Of a DNA stretch of 64,000 nt, positions 1 to 10,427 are shown in pieces (position 1 is the stretch's first letter; every line of letters begins with the position of its first letter). Source of the DNA: a virus. The stretch lies in the IMG/VR virus record IMGVR_UViG_3300025543_000016, positions 1-64,000 of that record. One strand, written 5' to 3'. Below the pieces are notes generated by a model that was not told where the DNA came from, did no database searches, and saw nothing but the letters and a program-made list of their open reading frames with translations. The translations under genes were made by a program, and so were the position numbers.

Positions 1-3000
1 TCATTAGCTAATTCAGGACTTTGTATAGGGTCTACTGTAAATATGTTTTTTTCACCAACAAACTCTTTAAATCCTTCTACATCTTGTTTAGAACCTAATA
101 TATGAATTTGTTCTGGTTCAAATACTAAGAGTTCTCTTTTACCTTGTAAAGGTGTTATATCTAAAGCATCAAAAGTTTTAGAATCTAATTGTTGTTCTAA
201 TTTTTGTCTATTACCTGTTGCATAAGAGATAGAATACCCTGAATAGTTTTCCTTTTTTATAAGTTCTTTTGAATTTATAACTGCTGATATTATTTTGCCT
301 TTTCTGAAAGGCTTAGCTTCAAATTGAAAATATATAGCATGGGGGTTATCTTCCTCTTTTACTAAAGTATGTTGATTAAAGATATTTTCTTTTACATCTA
401 AAGGTTTTTTAAAAACATCAAAATCAAAAGGTGTTGCATGATAAACAATATCTTTTACTTGACTCTCAGGAAATATAGTATCAAGATATTGAGAATATTG
501 TTGTTGAGCTTGTTGTTTTTGTTGTGGAGTATACGGATTGACTACTTCAAAATATTCTCCCTTATCTACAGCGTATCCTTCATTTACTAATTTTTGCCAA
601 ACAGAATTTGCTTTATCTCCAATATGGTCTTTACCAAAAAATTCAGACTTTAAAGTAATTCCTTCTTTTGATAACTCTTTTGCTATTTGTAAATATACTC
701 TTTTACCATATCCTTTTCCTTGAAATTCTGATTCTAATTCTATACCATAACTACCTATACTTCCTGAAATAAAACCTTGTTTAGCAATAGGTAATTTATC
801 GCCACCACGTCTTTTGGTTATTGTAAAACTACCTGCATATTCACCATTAATTCTAATTGGATGAATATCTCCTTCATAATTATCATGGTCAAATGAACCT
901 TTACCTATTGTAATTTCTTTATCATTAAATCCAAAAGCCTCATAAACCTCATTAGCTAATTCAGGATTAGATTCAAATAGTTCTGATACTCCTTCTTTAA
1001 TTTTATTAGTTTGTTGTGTGGGTTCTTTTTTATCTATTACATTTTCAATTTCATTTATTGTATCTTCAACTTCATCTGCTTTAGTCATTTTATATCCAAA
1101 CAAAGTAATTTCACCATATAAAAATTGCTGAATATTTTTATTTTCTACCCATAAAACAAGCTCTCCAACTTTAACTTTAAGACTAAATTGTTTTGTTCTT
1201 TCCATAGATACACCTTTACCCATAGATTCAACAATGTCTTTTAAATTTTCTGGTGTAACTTTAATTGGACCAAGTGCTTCTAATTGATACAGTCCTGATT
1301 GTTTTTTATTTTGTATAGTAACTATACCTTTAATACCCGCAGTTTCTGCTCCAACAACTGCTGCTGCTTTATCGCTAACATATAAAGTAGATTGTGTTCC
1401 ATCTAAAATTCTTTGCGGAAGAGCTTCTTGTTTAAATGTAGGATTTTTTAATTGAGTATTAGTATCACTCTTAACAATAAAATCAGTTAATAAACCACCT
1501 ATTTCATTAAACTTAAAAGCTCTACCATAAATAACATTATCTTCTTTATCTAATTTATTTATGTTATAACCTTCAATGTTTCTTTCTTCTTCTGGTATAA
1601 GTGATTCACGTTGTATTCTTTCAAATTCTCTATTAATTTCTTCATAAAATAAATTAATAGCTTCATCTGTAATTTTTGTATTTCCATTTTTACCTAATTC
1701 AACTGTTCTAATTACAGGTAAATTTATTAAATCACCAGTATTAGATGCTTCAATAACTCTAATTAATACAGGAGCTAATGTAGTACTAACTACATCTCCT
1801 GTTTCTGGGTCTATAAATTCAACTTTGTTTTTATTTTGCCTAGTTAAACTTTGATAATTTGCTAAATAAGCATTAATTAATGTAGCTGTAAATTCAGGTC
1901 CTTTTAATCCACCATATGTTTTACCTTCTTTATCTAAAATTATACCTCTATTTTCACTATCAAGAACATCTTCAGTTGTTGAAGGTAAAAAGCCATCTTT
2001 GGTTCCTGCAACTCTTAATACTTGAAGTCTTTCTTCTTTTGATAATGTTAAAAAAGCAGGGCTATTTAAAAGAATATTTGTTATATTAAATCCGTTATCT
2101 AATTGTTTTAATTCTTCTAATTTATTAGAATCATTTAAGTCTTGAATTTCTTTTAAATGAAAAGTACCCATTTGATGAGCGTAAACAAAATTACCTTCAG
2201 GATTTAAAAATACACTTTGTCCAATTGTTTCATCAAACATTGCATTTGATTTAGCAAGTTTTTGTAAACGACTTCTAGCACCACTACCTTTTTTATTAAA
2301 TAAATAACCAGCACCTGTATTACCTTGTGTACTTAATTTAACTTGATTAGATAATTCTATAATAGCATCTGAATCAATAGCTTCAGCTTGTTTGTTATTA
2401 TTAATAACTTGATTTAAATAATCATTATTATTTAAATTGTCTGAATTATTTAAGTTAGATATAATGCTAAATTCAATATAAGAAGGGCTTATATTTATAC
2501 CAAGGTTTTCATAAATGTTAAGTGATAATTCTTTAGCTTTATTTTCAATTTGATCAATTAAATCAACTGAATTTAAATCAAATTCAGCTTCAGTATTATC
2601 TAATAAATAAGCTAAATCAGATAAAGAATCAGCTGCTTTGTTTGCAGAAAAATCATCTTTTTTAATAGTATTATATCTAGAACTGTAACCTTGTTTCCAA
2701 ACATCAATTTGATTAGTTGCATCATCTCTATTTGAAGCATTATAAATAAGCACTTTTTTAATAACATCACTTTGAGATGCGCTATGTATAAATAAATAAT
2801 CAACTTTAAAGTTTTCAAATCCTTTATAGATTTGCATAAATAAACTTGTATTTTTTATTTCTTCTAATACATCTTCTCTTAAACCTGTTCTTAATGTTTC
2901 TCTTGTTAAACCTATATCATTAAACATTCTATTTACAACAGCATGTGTTTGTTTATTTCCTTTAGAAAACGCATCCATTGCACGTAAAAAATTAACAGGA

Positions 3001-6000
3001 TCATTAATGTTTTTAACTCCTTTTAATAAACCGTTATATGCGCTTTTAAAATCAACTGGTGTATATATAGGATTTCCTGATGGTAATTTTGTATTACCAA
3101 ATTCATCTTCAGCTAAAAGCATTGTGGTTCCAATATAAGCTCTTAAAGCAGTTGGTAAATTGCTAAAACCACCAATCATTGATTGATCTTTATCCCAATC
3201 AGAAACATTTCTTAAACCTTCAAACTCTTCAAACTCTTCATTGAAGTATTCTTTATCTTTAATTTGCTGATCAAATAAAGATATGTATTCTGTTATAGCT
3301 TCAGTTGCATTTTGTTCAAATTCAATCGCTTGAGTTATTACGTTAATATCTGCATTATCATCTTTACCACCTAAAGCGGTATATAATTTATCTAATTTAA
3401 TTAAATCTTCACCTGATTTATAGGCATTAGTTAAACTAGCAGGATTATATAAAGATCTAAAGTCTTCTATTGTTTCACTTAATATGTTAGATCTTGATTC
3501 TCCTACTGTAATATTTTTTACTTTAGTTAAATAAGAAGCTGTAATTTGACGTATAACTAAATCAGCAGTATCCGGATCTAAATATTTATTTGCAAATCCT
3601 CTTTCTAATTCTACTTTAGCATATGTAAGTACTTTGTATGCTTCTACAACAACACCTGTATTAAATTGATTGGTATAAATATTATTAACAGAACTGCTAG
3701 ATTTATATTTACCGGCATCAATGTTTTCAAACAAAGTATTTAATTCATTTTTATTATACTTGCTAAATACAGATTTAATCCATTCAATAAATCTTGTAAA
3801 TAAAGATTTAATTACAGGGGATGTTTTAGTAGCGCTTGGGTTAGTTTTAAAAGTTTCAAATTCATCAGCTAAATATTCTTCCAAATATTCTTTTTCTAAC
3901 TGAGCATTTGTCATGCTTTGATACTTTTCAGCTCTGCTTTTAAATTTTTCTAATTCAAGTTTATAGTTTTTATTTTTAGCTTTAAGTTTAGCAATTACTT
4001 CTGTTTTAGCAATAGATAAATACTTTTTAATTTCAGCATCTGATAGTAACAATCTAAATACAGAATGAAACGCTTCATGATATCTAAAACCTTTTTCGCC
4101 AACATAAATTGTTCCTCCTATTTCAACGTTACCTGCAAGTTTATTTAGCTCCATAATAAATACACCAATAGGCATACCTTGAACTTTTAATTTAGCAGCA
4201 ACTTCTTTTATGTTTTTAATTTGAACAAAGTCAGGTAAATTTGCTTGAGCCCAAGCAATAAATTTATCAATAGCTTCTACATCTTCAACCGTAAAATCAT
4301 CACTTACTAATTTTGGAGCATATGCATTTAACTTTCTTTCTATTACTGTTAATTCACTTGTAAGTTTTTTATATTGAGGATCATTCTTTTTAACAGCAGC
4401 GTTAAGAAATTCTAAAGCTGTCATTTGACCTGAATCTTTCATTTCTTGTAATTCAATCAGTCTAACTTTTACCTCTTCTTTTTTAACATCATATTGATTT
4501 TGTAACTGAACTAATTCAGATTCAACATTTGAATTAGCTTTTATTTCATTAGCTTTATATTCAATTAAAGATTTTCTATTACTTTTAAGAATTATGTTTT
4601 CTCTTTCAGTTAAATTTTCTAAACCTTCTAATGCTAATTTGTTAGCTAAATTATTAATATATTCTTTTTCTAAAGTATTAAAATTAGTTTTTAAATAAAT
4701 ATCAAACTCTTCATCTGTTAAATCATTAACGTTAGATGTAGAATCCAATACTTGATTTATTTCATCTAGTTTATCCTTAACATCTTTAGTAACTGTGCTC
4801 TTATCATTTTCATCAGGTAAATTATCTAATAATGCTTTTCCGGTTTTAAGTTTATTTACATCGTCATTACTAAATTGAAATCTAACACTTAAATCTTCAA
4901 ATAATTCTTTTTTTACATTTGTAACAGCAATTTCCATTACTTGATCTGCAGTTAAATCATCATTAATAAATGTTTTAACATTATCAATAGAAACAGAAAT
5001 ACCTAAGTTTTTAGTGTCTTTACTTGTTTTAGTCACATCACCAAATACTTTAAGTAATTCAGTAAATGTCATTTTTTCTAAAGTGTCAACTCTTAAAAAA
5101 GCATCAATGTTTAATTTTTTTTCTTTGGCTCCTGTGCTATCAATATATATAATTTCTACACCACCTTTTGCTGTTACTTTAATCTCAGCATCAATACCTG
5201 GTTTAATAGAAATATAAAATTTAGAATTAAATTCATCATTAAATGCATCATTAAAATCAGAATTTAATTTATTACCATCTTCAGATATATTTTCATCAAT
5301 TGTTTTTTTAGCTTGTTTAATAAGATCTTCCATTAAACCTTCATGATTTTCTACAGGAAGAGCTGTAGATTGCAAAGGAACAAAAATAATTTTTCCGTTT
5401 GGTATTTTAACTACAGCATGATATCTATCTTTTCTTTGGCCAACATAATCTAATAAAGTTTTACCTACTGAATTATTAGTTTCATTTAATTCATTTAAAA
5501 TATCATCTCTTAATTTTTTTTCTTCAGGAGAATTCTTTTTATAATTAGTTATGTAACTAGTAAGTTTTTTTCTTTGTTTAGTTTTAGAATCATAACGTAA
5601 TCTAGTATCAATAATAAATAATTCACCATTAATTGTGTTATATTCTAATTCAGATAAAGAATTTATACCATCTCTTGCAACATCAGTTTTAGTTTGATAT
5701 GAAAATCTATATGCTGTAAAAAAATCAGGAGCAACTTCGTTTAATGGAATTTCAATAATATTATTATCACCAAGTTTTTCTAATAAAGCTTGTCTTAATA
5801 ATTCTTGTTGAGCCATTGCATTTAAAGACTCATCTTTTTTTACAAAATATTTAGCAGCATCGCTATCGCTAAGAGTATAAGGATTTTTAATAACTTGACC
5901 ATCTTCAGTAAGTAATTCAATATTACCAGAAGGAATTTGCAAATTTATATCATCTAGTGTACCTGCATTTCTTTCAACTAATAAAGCATTAATTTTTTTT

Positions 6001-9000
6001 CTTAAATCTTGATCTTTTACAACTATACGGAAGCTGTGTGTTTCACCATTAAGTTTAATTAATTTATTTTGTTCTCTACCTGGAGCTGAATGAAATCTAT
6101 GATTAGAGACATTTTCATTTTTTTCTACAAGAATTGATAAATTAGAAAGTTGTTCTTTAGTTAAAAATTTAAATATAAGATCTACAATATATCTTTGTCT
6201 ATCGCTAGATTTACTATCTTCAGCTGTCATTGGATAAACATCACGTATATTTCTTACAGTAAGACGAGCTCTATTTTCATTTTTTAAATTATCAGCAAAG
6301 TTTTCTTTTATTAATTCATACTGAGATTTAAATTCGGATTCAGTTACTTTAGCTGAAACTTTCAATCTTTCTTTAGTTGTCTTAGCTGTTTCAAGTTTAT
6401 TTTCAGGTAATAAATATAATTTACCTCCTGGATTTACTGTTGATGGAGATCCTAATACAACAAATCTTTCTTTTTTTTCATTTATTACAATATCACCATA
6501 CTTAATAGATTTATCTCCAAACTCAAAAGGAACAGTATCAGGAATTATTTTCTTTAGGATTATGCCAATTTCTATTGCTTTTTTACTTGTTGGAAAAGCA
6601 CGTTGTTCTACTCCTGCTGCTTCATAAAAACTATCAGATAATTCATCACCATTTATATCAACTATTTTATAATAATTATTTTCTTCATTCTTTTCTTTTA
6701 TTTCAACAACATAAATATTAGAAGTTATTTTTTTTATAAGTTCTTGATTAGGTTTTAAATTTAATTTGGAATTTTTAGTTATAGGACCTTTTAAAAATTC
6801 AAATGTTAAACCTGCATTTAATACAGTATCTCTTAAAGCAGGATTACTTGAATTATTATTAATCCATTCAGCCATTCCAATTTCATTTCTAATAATATTA
6901 GCAAAGTCTTTTTGTTTAGGGTCTAAATTTTGAACCCATAACTGTTTAATATCCATTAAATAACTAGCTAATACTTGAGCTTTTTCAGTTGCTGACCATT
7001 TTTCTAATGATAAAGGTTTTTTATTTAATGATAATTGTTCTGTTGCATACTCTGTATATTTTCTTTTTAATATATTTTTAGCATAATTATTTACGTTATC
7101 ATTATTAATAACTTTATTTGCTTTATCTGCTTTATCTTTATTATCAGGTTTATTTGTAGAATCATCAACAAAATTTCCAAATCCATCATCAGCTAATTCT
7201 TCCTCTACTACTTCAGGTTCAGTTAGTTTAATATAATTATTTTTGTACATTTCAATTGTTATCATGAGCTTTGGGTTATTCATCATGGTTATTTCACCAC
7301 GCTCATCATAAAAATTAACTAATACAATTGAATCTCCATTAGCTAGAAATTCTTTAGCTTGTTCAGCATCAGGTAAAGCTCCTTCATCATCAATTAATTT
7401 TAATAATTGACTTGCTAATTGTTTATCAGAAGATCTTTTAATAGCATCTCTAATTTCAACTCTATCTTGAGCATATTTAATTTTAAAATAGTTAGCCGTT
7501 TTATCAGCAATATCATTAATTACTTCAGGATTAGTTAAAATTTCAGCAGCTTTATCATACATTTTAGTTCTATACTGAAGTGTACCATAATCTACAATTT
7601 TCTTTAATACGGAATTAATTTTATTTTTATCAACAAAAGCATTATTTACTTTTGCTAAGTAAGCAATATAAGCTTCAAAAGAAGCTTGTAGTTTAGCAAC
7701 TTTTCTTCCATCAAATTTACCAGTGCCTTCTTTTTTATTAATTGATGTTTGATTTTCTTTTGCTGTTACTACTTTATAATAGTTATTAAGCAACTCTTTT
7801 CTTTTTTGTTTTTGTGCTAAAAGTACGGAGTCTGCTTTAGAATCTTTTAATACAAATATTTCAGCATCTAAAATCTCTAATTCTTGTTTTAGTGTTTCAG
7901 GATCTAATAAAATTCTTAAATCTGAAGCTTGAAGTTTAGACATTTTAATACCTGTATTATCTGCTTTATCTTTAGATGTATAAATTAAATCATCAACAGC
8001 TAATTCATTAGTTATTGTTGCCATTCTACTTAATGAATCTTCAAAAGATTGATCATTAAATGCAGCTAAATATATAGCATGTTGATATGCTCTTTGTTTA
8101 ATTAGTTCATCTAAATAATCTCTTGAGTTTGGTTCAAATTGACTTGGGTCAAAAGGATTAGGATTTTTATTTAATCTATCTGTTAGCCTTTCTTCTATTC
8201 TATTAGATTTAGTTAAAACATTTTGAAGTCTTTCTCTTATTTTGCCATTTTTAGCATCTTTAATTTGAGTTGGAAAAGCTTCAGCTAATTCTTCATCAGT
8301 TAATTTTAATAAGTCTTTTAATTGATCTCTAAAAGGATCTATCATTCCGTTATCAATTAACGTATGTAATTGATTAAACTGAATAAAATCTTTGTTATCT
8401 TGAAAGCCTAATGTGTCTTGATCATAAGCTGATTTATTTTGTGCAGCGGCGGCTTGTCTTTTAGCAATAAAATTTAAATTAAAAGTATCAAGCACTGATT
8501 TATCTTGAATATTATTCCATGTTTCATTAGCAATATTAACAAGTTTATCTATAGATTGTTCTCTTTCTAATTTATCTTTTTTAAATTGTTCAGCATTAAA
8601 TACTATATTACCAAGTGATGGTATATGCTTAAAAGTTAAAGTACCAAGTGCATTCATAGGACCTCCCATTGCAAATCCAGACATAAAAGTTTCAAAACCT
8701 TGAGCCCCTAGCTGGCTAGTTACAGCAGATGATATTGCAGCGTTTTGTAATACTTTTAAATCTTGAGCTGGGTCTTTAATTAATTCAGTATAGTATTCTG
8801 AAACTCCATGGGAAAGAGCTTCTTGAAAAAGTTCTTGACCACCTTCAGCTAAGTTAGCTGCAAAATATCTTAAAGCACCATGACCACCTGCAGTAATTGT
8901 TCCTGCTACACTATAAGATTTTAATCTTTGACTAAGTCCTTTTGTTGAATATCTAAATGCTTTTTTCTCAAAAACATTTTGAGAAATTTTACCGTCTTTA

Positions 9001-10394
9001 CCAACAGTTTTAGCTGTTTTAATTATTTTATTACCTAAACCACCAAGACTTTTATCAAAAATTCTAGCCATTGAAGTACTCATACCACCTAAAGCAGAAC
9101 CCAAAACAATTTTATTAGATAAATAAATAACAGCTAAATTTGCAAGAGTAGTTATATGAGCTCCTTCTAAGGCGTTATTATTAATTTCTTCTAATTGGTT
9201 ATCTGTTAAAGTATCTATACCAAGTTCTTTCTTTTTTGCTGCAATTCCATTTGATATTAATGTATTATATACAGTACCAGATTCAAGTCTAGCTTCATCT
9301 AATGCTAAATTTACACTTCTTATTTCTCTATAAAACCCACCAAATAATGCTCCTGTTTTTCCTAACTTATAAATGTTGTTACCTACATCTTTAGTTGATT
9401 CAAAATTTTTAAGAGCTTGCATTGTTTCAGGAAGAAATATATTACCTATTTTTGATTCGCCTGTTTTAACAGCTGTCCAAAAATCTCTAGCTTTTTCTGT
9501 ATTTTTTAAAGTATTTACAAGATTTCTACTTGCATTAAATGTTTTACCAAGAAGAGTTCCTTCAGCAATTCTTTTTGCATATAAACCCATTTTACCAAGC
9601 TTACCTACATTATAGGCAGTTCTTGCTGCTGCTGCTGTACCTGCTGTTACTGCAGCTGCGCCTGATGCGCCACCTGTTACTGGAGTAGCTAAACCTAATA
9701 ACGCGGTTCCTCCCCACATAGCTAATTCTTCAACAGCAATTGTTCCCATTATACCAACGCTGTATCCGCTGTTTAAAGCAAAATTTGTAAATGAGCTACC
9801 AAAACCTTCTTTGCTTGAATTACCAACTCGCATTGCATCAGCCATTTTCATAGCTGATTCAGTATCAGAATCCATTGTAAAATCTAAAATACCAAATGGT
9901 GAAAATGCAGGTAACATATTATTCATAAATTGACCTGTCATTCTACTCCAATCATCTGAAAAAGATGAATTTTCATTATAGATACTTTCATTATCCCTAT
10001 AAGGATGAAACCCTAATTCAGCAAATTTTGGATGGTGATAATACCTATCAAAATTAGTTTCTCTTATACTGAAATAAGTTTTAGGTTTAATTTTTATTTG
10101 AGTAGGTGCTTTTACAGATCCTGAATTTACATCTAAAAAATCTCCCCAATCAGATGTTGCAAGTGTATTTTCAGAAACAGGTTCATTAACAGTTTCAATA
10201 TTCTTATATTTATTTATAGCATAATTAACTTTAGGTGCAAATGCATTTATTTCATCTAAATAATCTTCATCTACAGTTTGTACATAATTTTCATCAAAAC
10301 CTAAATTTAAAATGTCATTAGGTGTATAATCAGTTAATGGTACATTAACTTCCATATTACTTTGGTCTTGTGTTATATTATCTTTATCAATCAT
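1..10394 (-). CDS. Giant polyvalent virion protein, C-terminus cut by window edge
   Basis: One open frame runs from an ATG at 10394 to the left edge (at least 3464 codons) with no stop. I checked that the start, the middle and the left end are in the same frame. Seen: hydrophobic Ala/Gly-rich stretches near residues 170-260; a zincin-type HEAFH motif (HExxH) near residue 2106; a GNAT-like patch with QGKGYGK near residue 3224; and a C-terminal YHATPFDFDVF segment near residue 3310 that resembles the ART-PolyVal (ADP-ribosyltransferase-like) domain of polyvalent phage proteins. Crassvirales encode several giant proteins of this kind at the end of the tail module; they are packaged and some carry the virion RNA polymerase. 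I saw no DxDGD-type polymerase motif here, so that activity may lie further left. Inferred role: ejected protein acting on the host early in infection. The domain calls come from motifs only. Confidence 0.85.
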   Translation of the reverse strand, partial: MIDKDNITQDQSNMEVNVPLTDYTPNDILNLGFDENYVQTVDEDYLDEINAFAPKVNYAINKYKNIETVNEPVSENTLATSDWGDFLDVNSGSVKAPTQIKIKPKTYFSIRETNFDRYYHHPKFAELGFHPYRDNESIYNENSSFSDDWSRMTGQFMNNMLPAFSPFGILDFTMDSDTESAMKMADAMRVGNSSKEGFGSSFTNFALNSGYSVGIMGTIAVEELAMWGGTALLGLATPVTGGASGAAAVTAGTAAAARTAYNVGKLGKMGLYAKRIAEGTLLGKTFNASRNLVNTLKNTEKARDFWTAVKTGESKIGNIFLPETMQALKNFESTKDVGNNIYKLGKTGALFGGFYREIRSVNLALDEARLESGTVYNTLISNGIAAKKKELGIDTLTDNQLEEINNNALEGAHITTLANLAVIYLSNKIVLGSALGGMSTSMARIFDKSLGGLGNKIIKTAKTVGKDGKISQNVFEKKAFRYSTKGLSQRLKSYSVAGTITAGGHGALRYFAANLAEGGQELFQEALSHGVSEYYTELIKDPAQDLKVLQNAAISSAVTSQLGAQGFETFMSGFAMGGPMNALGTLTFKHIPSLGNIVFNAEQFKKDKLEREQSIDKLVNIANETWNNIQDKSVLDTFNLNFIAKRQAAAAQNKSAYDQDTLGFQDNKDFIQFNQLHTLIDNGMIDPFRDQLKDLLKLTDEELAEAFPTQIKDAKNGKIRERLQNVLTKSNRIEERLTDRLNKNPNPFDPSQFEPNSRDYLDELIKQRAYQHAIYLAAFNDQSFEDSLSRMATITNELAVDDLIYTSKDKADNTGIKMSKLQASDLRILLDPETLKQELEILDAEIFVLKDSKADSVLLAQKQKRKELLNNYYKVVTAKENQTSINKKEGTGKFDGRKVAKLQASFEAYIAYLAKVNNAFVDKNKINSVLKKIVDYGTLQYRTKMYDKAAEILTNPEVINDIADKTANYFKIKYAQDRVEIRDAIKRSSDKQLASQLLKLIDDEGALPDAEQAKEFLANGDSIVLVNFYDERGEITMMNNPKLMITIEMYKNNYIKLTEPEVVEEELADDGFGNFVDDSTNKPDNKDKADKANKVINNDNVNNYAKNILKRKYTEYATEQLSLNKKPLSLEKWSATEKAQVLASYLMDIKQLWVQNLDPKQKDFANIIRNEIGMAEWINNNSSNPALRDTVLNAGLTFEFLKGPITKNSKLNLKPNQELIKKITSNIYVVEIKEKNEENNYYKIVDINGDELSDSFYEAAGVEQRAFPTSKKAIEIGIILKKIIPDTVPFEFGDKSIKYGDIVINEKKERFVVLGSPSTVNPGGKLYLLPENKLETAKTTKERLKVSAKVTESEFKSQYELIKENFADNLKNENRARLTVRNIRDVYPMTAEDSKSSDRQRYIVDLIFKFLTKEQLSNLSILVEKNENVSNHRFHSAPGREQNKLIKLNGETHSFRIVVKDQDLRKKINALLVERNAGTLDDINLQIPSGNIELLTEDGQVIKNPYTLSDSDAAKYFVKKDESLNAMAQQELLRQALLEKLGDNNIIEIPLNEVAPDFFTAYRFSYQTKTDVARDGINSLSELEYNTINGELFIIDTRLRYDSKTKQRKKLTSYITNYKKNSPEEKKLRDDILNELNETNNSVGKTLLDYVGQRKDRYHAVVKIPNGKIIFVPLQSTALPVENHEGLMEDLIKQAKKTIDENISEDGNKLNSDFNDAFNDEFNSKFYISIKPGIDAEIKVTAKGGVEIIYIDSTGAKEKKLNIDAFLRVDTLEKMTFTELLKVFGDVTKTSKDTKNLGISVSIDNVKTFINDDLTADQVMEIAVTNVKKELFEDLSVRFQFSNDDVNKLKTGKALLDNLPDENDKSTVTKDVKDKLDEINQVLDSTSNVNDLTDEEFDIYLKTNFNTLEKEYINNLANKLALEGLENLTERENIILKSNRKSLIEYKANEIKANSNVESELVQLQNQYDVKKEEVKVRLIELQEMKDSGQMTALEFLNAAVKKNDPQYKKLTSELTVIERKLNAYAPKLVSDDFTVEDVEAIDKFIAWAQANLPDFVQIKNIKEVAAKLKVQGMPIGVFIMELNKLAGNVEIGGTIYVGEKGFRYHEAFHSVFRLLLSDAEIKKYLSIAKTEVIAKLKAKNKNYKLELEKFKSRAEKYQSMTNAQLEKEYLEEYLADEFETFKTNPSATKTSPVIKSLFTRFIEWIKSVFSKYNKNELNTLFENIDAGKYKSSSSVNNIYTNQFNTGVVVEAYKVLTYAKVELERGFANKYLDPDTADLVIRQITASYLTKVKNITVGESRSNILSETIEDFRSLYNPASLTNAYKSGEDLIKLDKLYTALGGKDDNADINVITQAIEFEQNATEAITEYISLFDQQIKDKEYFNEEFEEFEGLRNVSDWDKDQSMIGGFSNLPTALRAYIGTTMLLAEDEFGNTKLPSGNPIYTPVDFKSAYNGLLKGVKNINDPVNFLRAMDAFSKGNKQTHAVVNRMFNDIGLTRETLRTGLREDVLEEIKNTSLFMQIYKGFENFKVDYLFIHSASQSDVIKKVLIYNASNRDDATNQIDVWKQGYSSRYNTIKKDDFSANKAADSLSDLAYLLDNTEAEFDLNSVDLIDQIENKAKELSLNIYENLGINISPSYIEFSIISNLNNSDNLNNNDYLNQVINNNKQAEAIDSDAIIELSNQVKLSTQGNTGAGYLFNKKGSGARSRLQKLAKSNAMFDETIGQSVFLNPEGNFVYAHQMGTFHLKEIQDLNDSNKLEELKQLDNGFNITNILLNSPAFLTLSKEERLQVLRVAGTKDGFLPSTTEDVLDSENRGIILDKEGKTYGGLKGPEFTATLINAYLANYQSLTRQNKNKVEFIDPETGDVVSTTLAPVLIRVIEASNTGDLINLPVIRTVELGKNGNTKITDEAINLFYEEINREFERIQRESLIPEEERNIEGYNINKLDKEDNVIYGRAFKFNEIGGLLTDFIVKSDTNTQLKNPTFKQEALPQRILDGTQSTLYVSDKAAAVVGAETAGIKGIVTIQNKKQSGLYQLEALGPIKVTPENLKDIVESMGKGVSMERTKQFSLKVKVGELVLWVENKNIQQFLYGEITLFGYKMTKADEVEDTINEIENVIDKKEPTQQTNKIKEGVSELFESNPELANEVYEAFGFNDKEITIGKGSFDHDNYEGDIHPIRINGEYAGSFTITKRRGGDKLPIAKQGFISGSIGSYGIELESEFQGKGYGKRVYLQIAKELSKEGITLKSEFFGKDHIGDKANSVWQKLVNEGYAVDKGEYFEVVNPYTPQQKQQAQQQYSQYLDTIFPESQVKDIVYHATPFDFDVFKKPLDVKENIFNQHTLVKEEDNPHAIYFQFEAKPFRKGKIISAVINSKELIKKENYSGYSISYATGNRQKLEQQLDSKTFDALDITPLQGKRELLVFEPEQIHILGSKQDVEGFKEFVGEKNIFTVDPIQSPELAN

Positions 10395-10427
10395 TATTAA
10401 AATATAAGATATTATTATTGGTTTTTA

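Noticed and set aside
538-723. Short plus-strand frames across the leftward genes (e.g. 538-723, 3721-3903, 46524-46793, 49647-49919)
   Set aside because: Antisense shadows of confident minus-strand genes; composition is hydrophobic and Ser/Phe-rich as expected from reverse-complemented AT-rich codons.
2612-2818. 68-codon frame on the minus strand inside the giant gene
   Set aside because: It is an alternative frame of a long real gene with low-complexity Leu/Ile composition; no own start context.
1-10394. Virion RNA polymerase in the giant protein
   Set aside because: No DxDGD-type catalytic motif was found in the part present; the polymerase may lie beyond the left edge.
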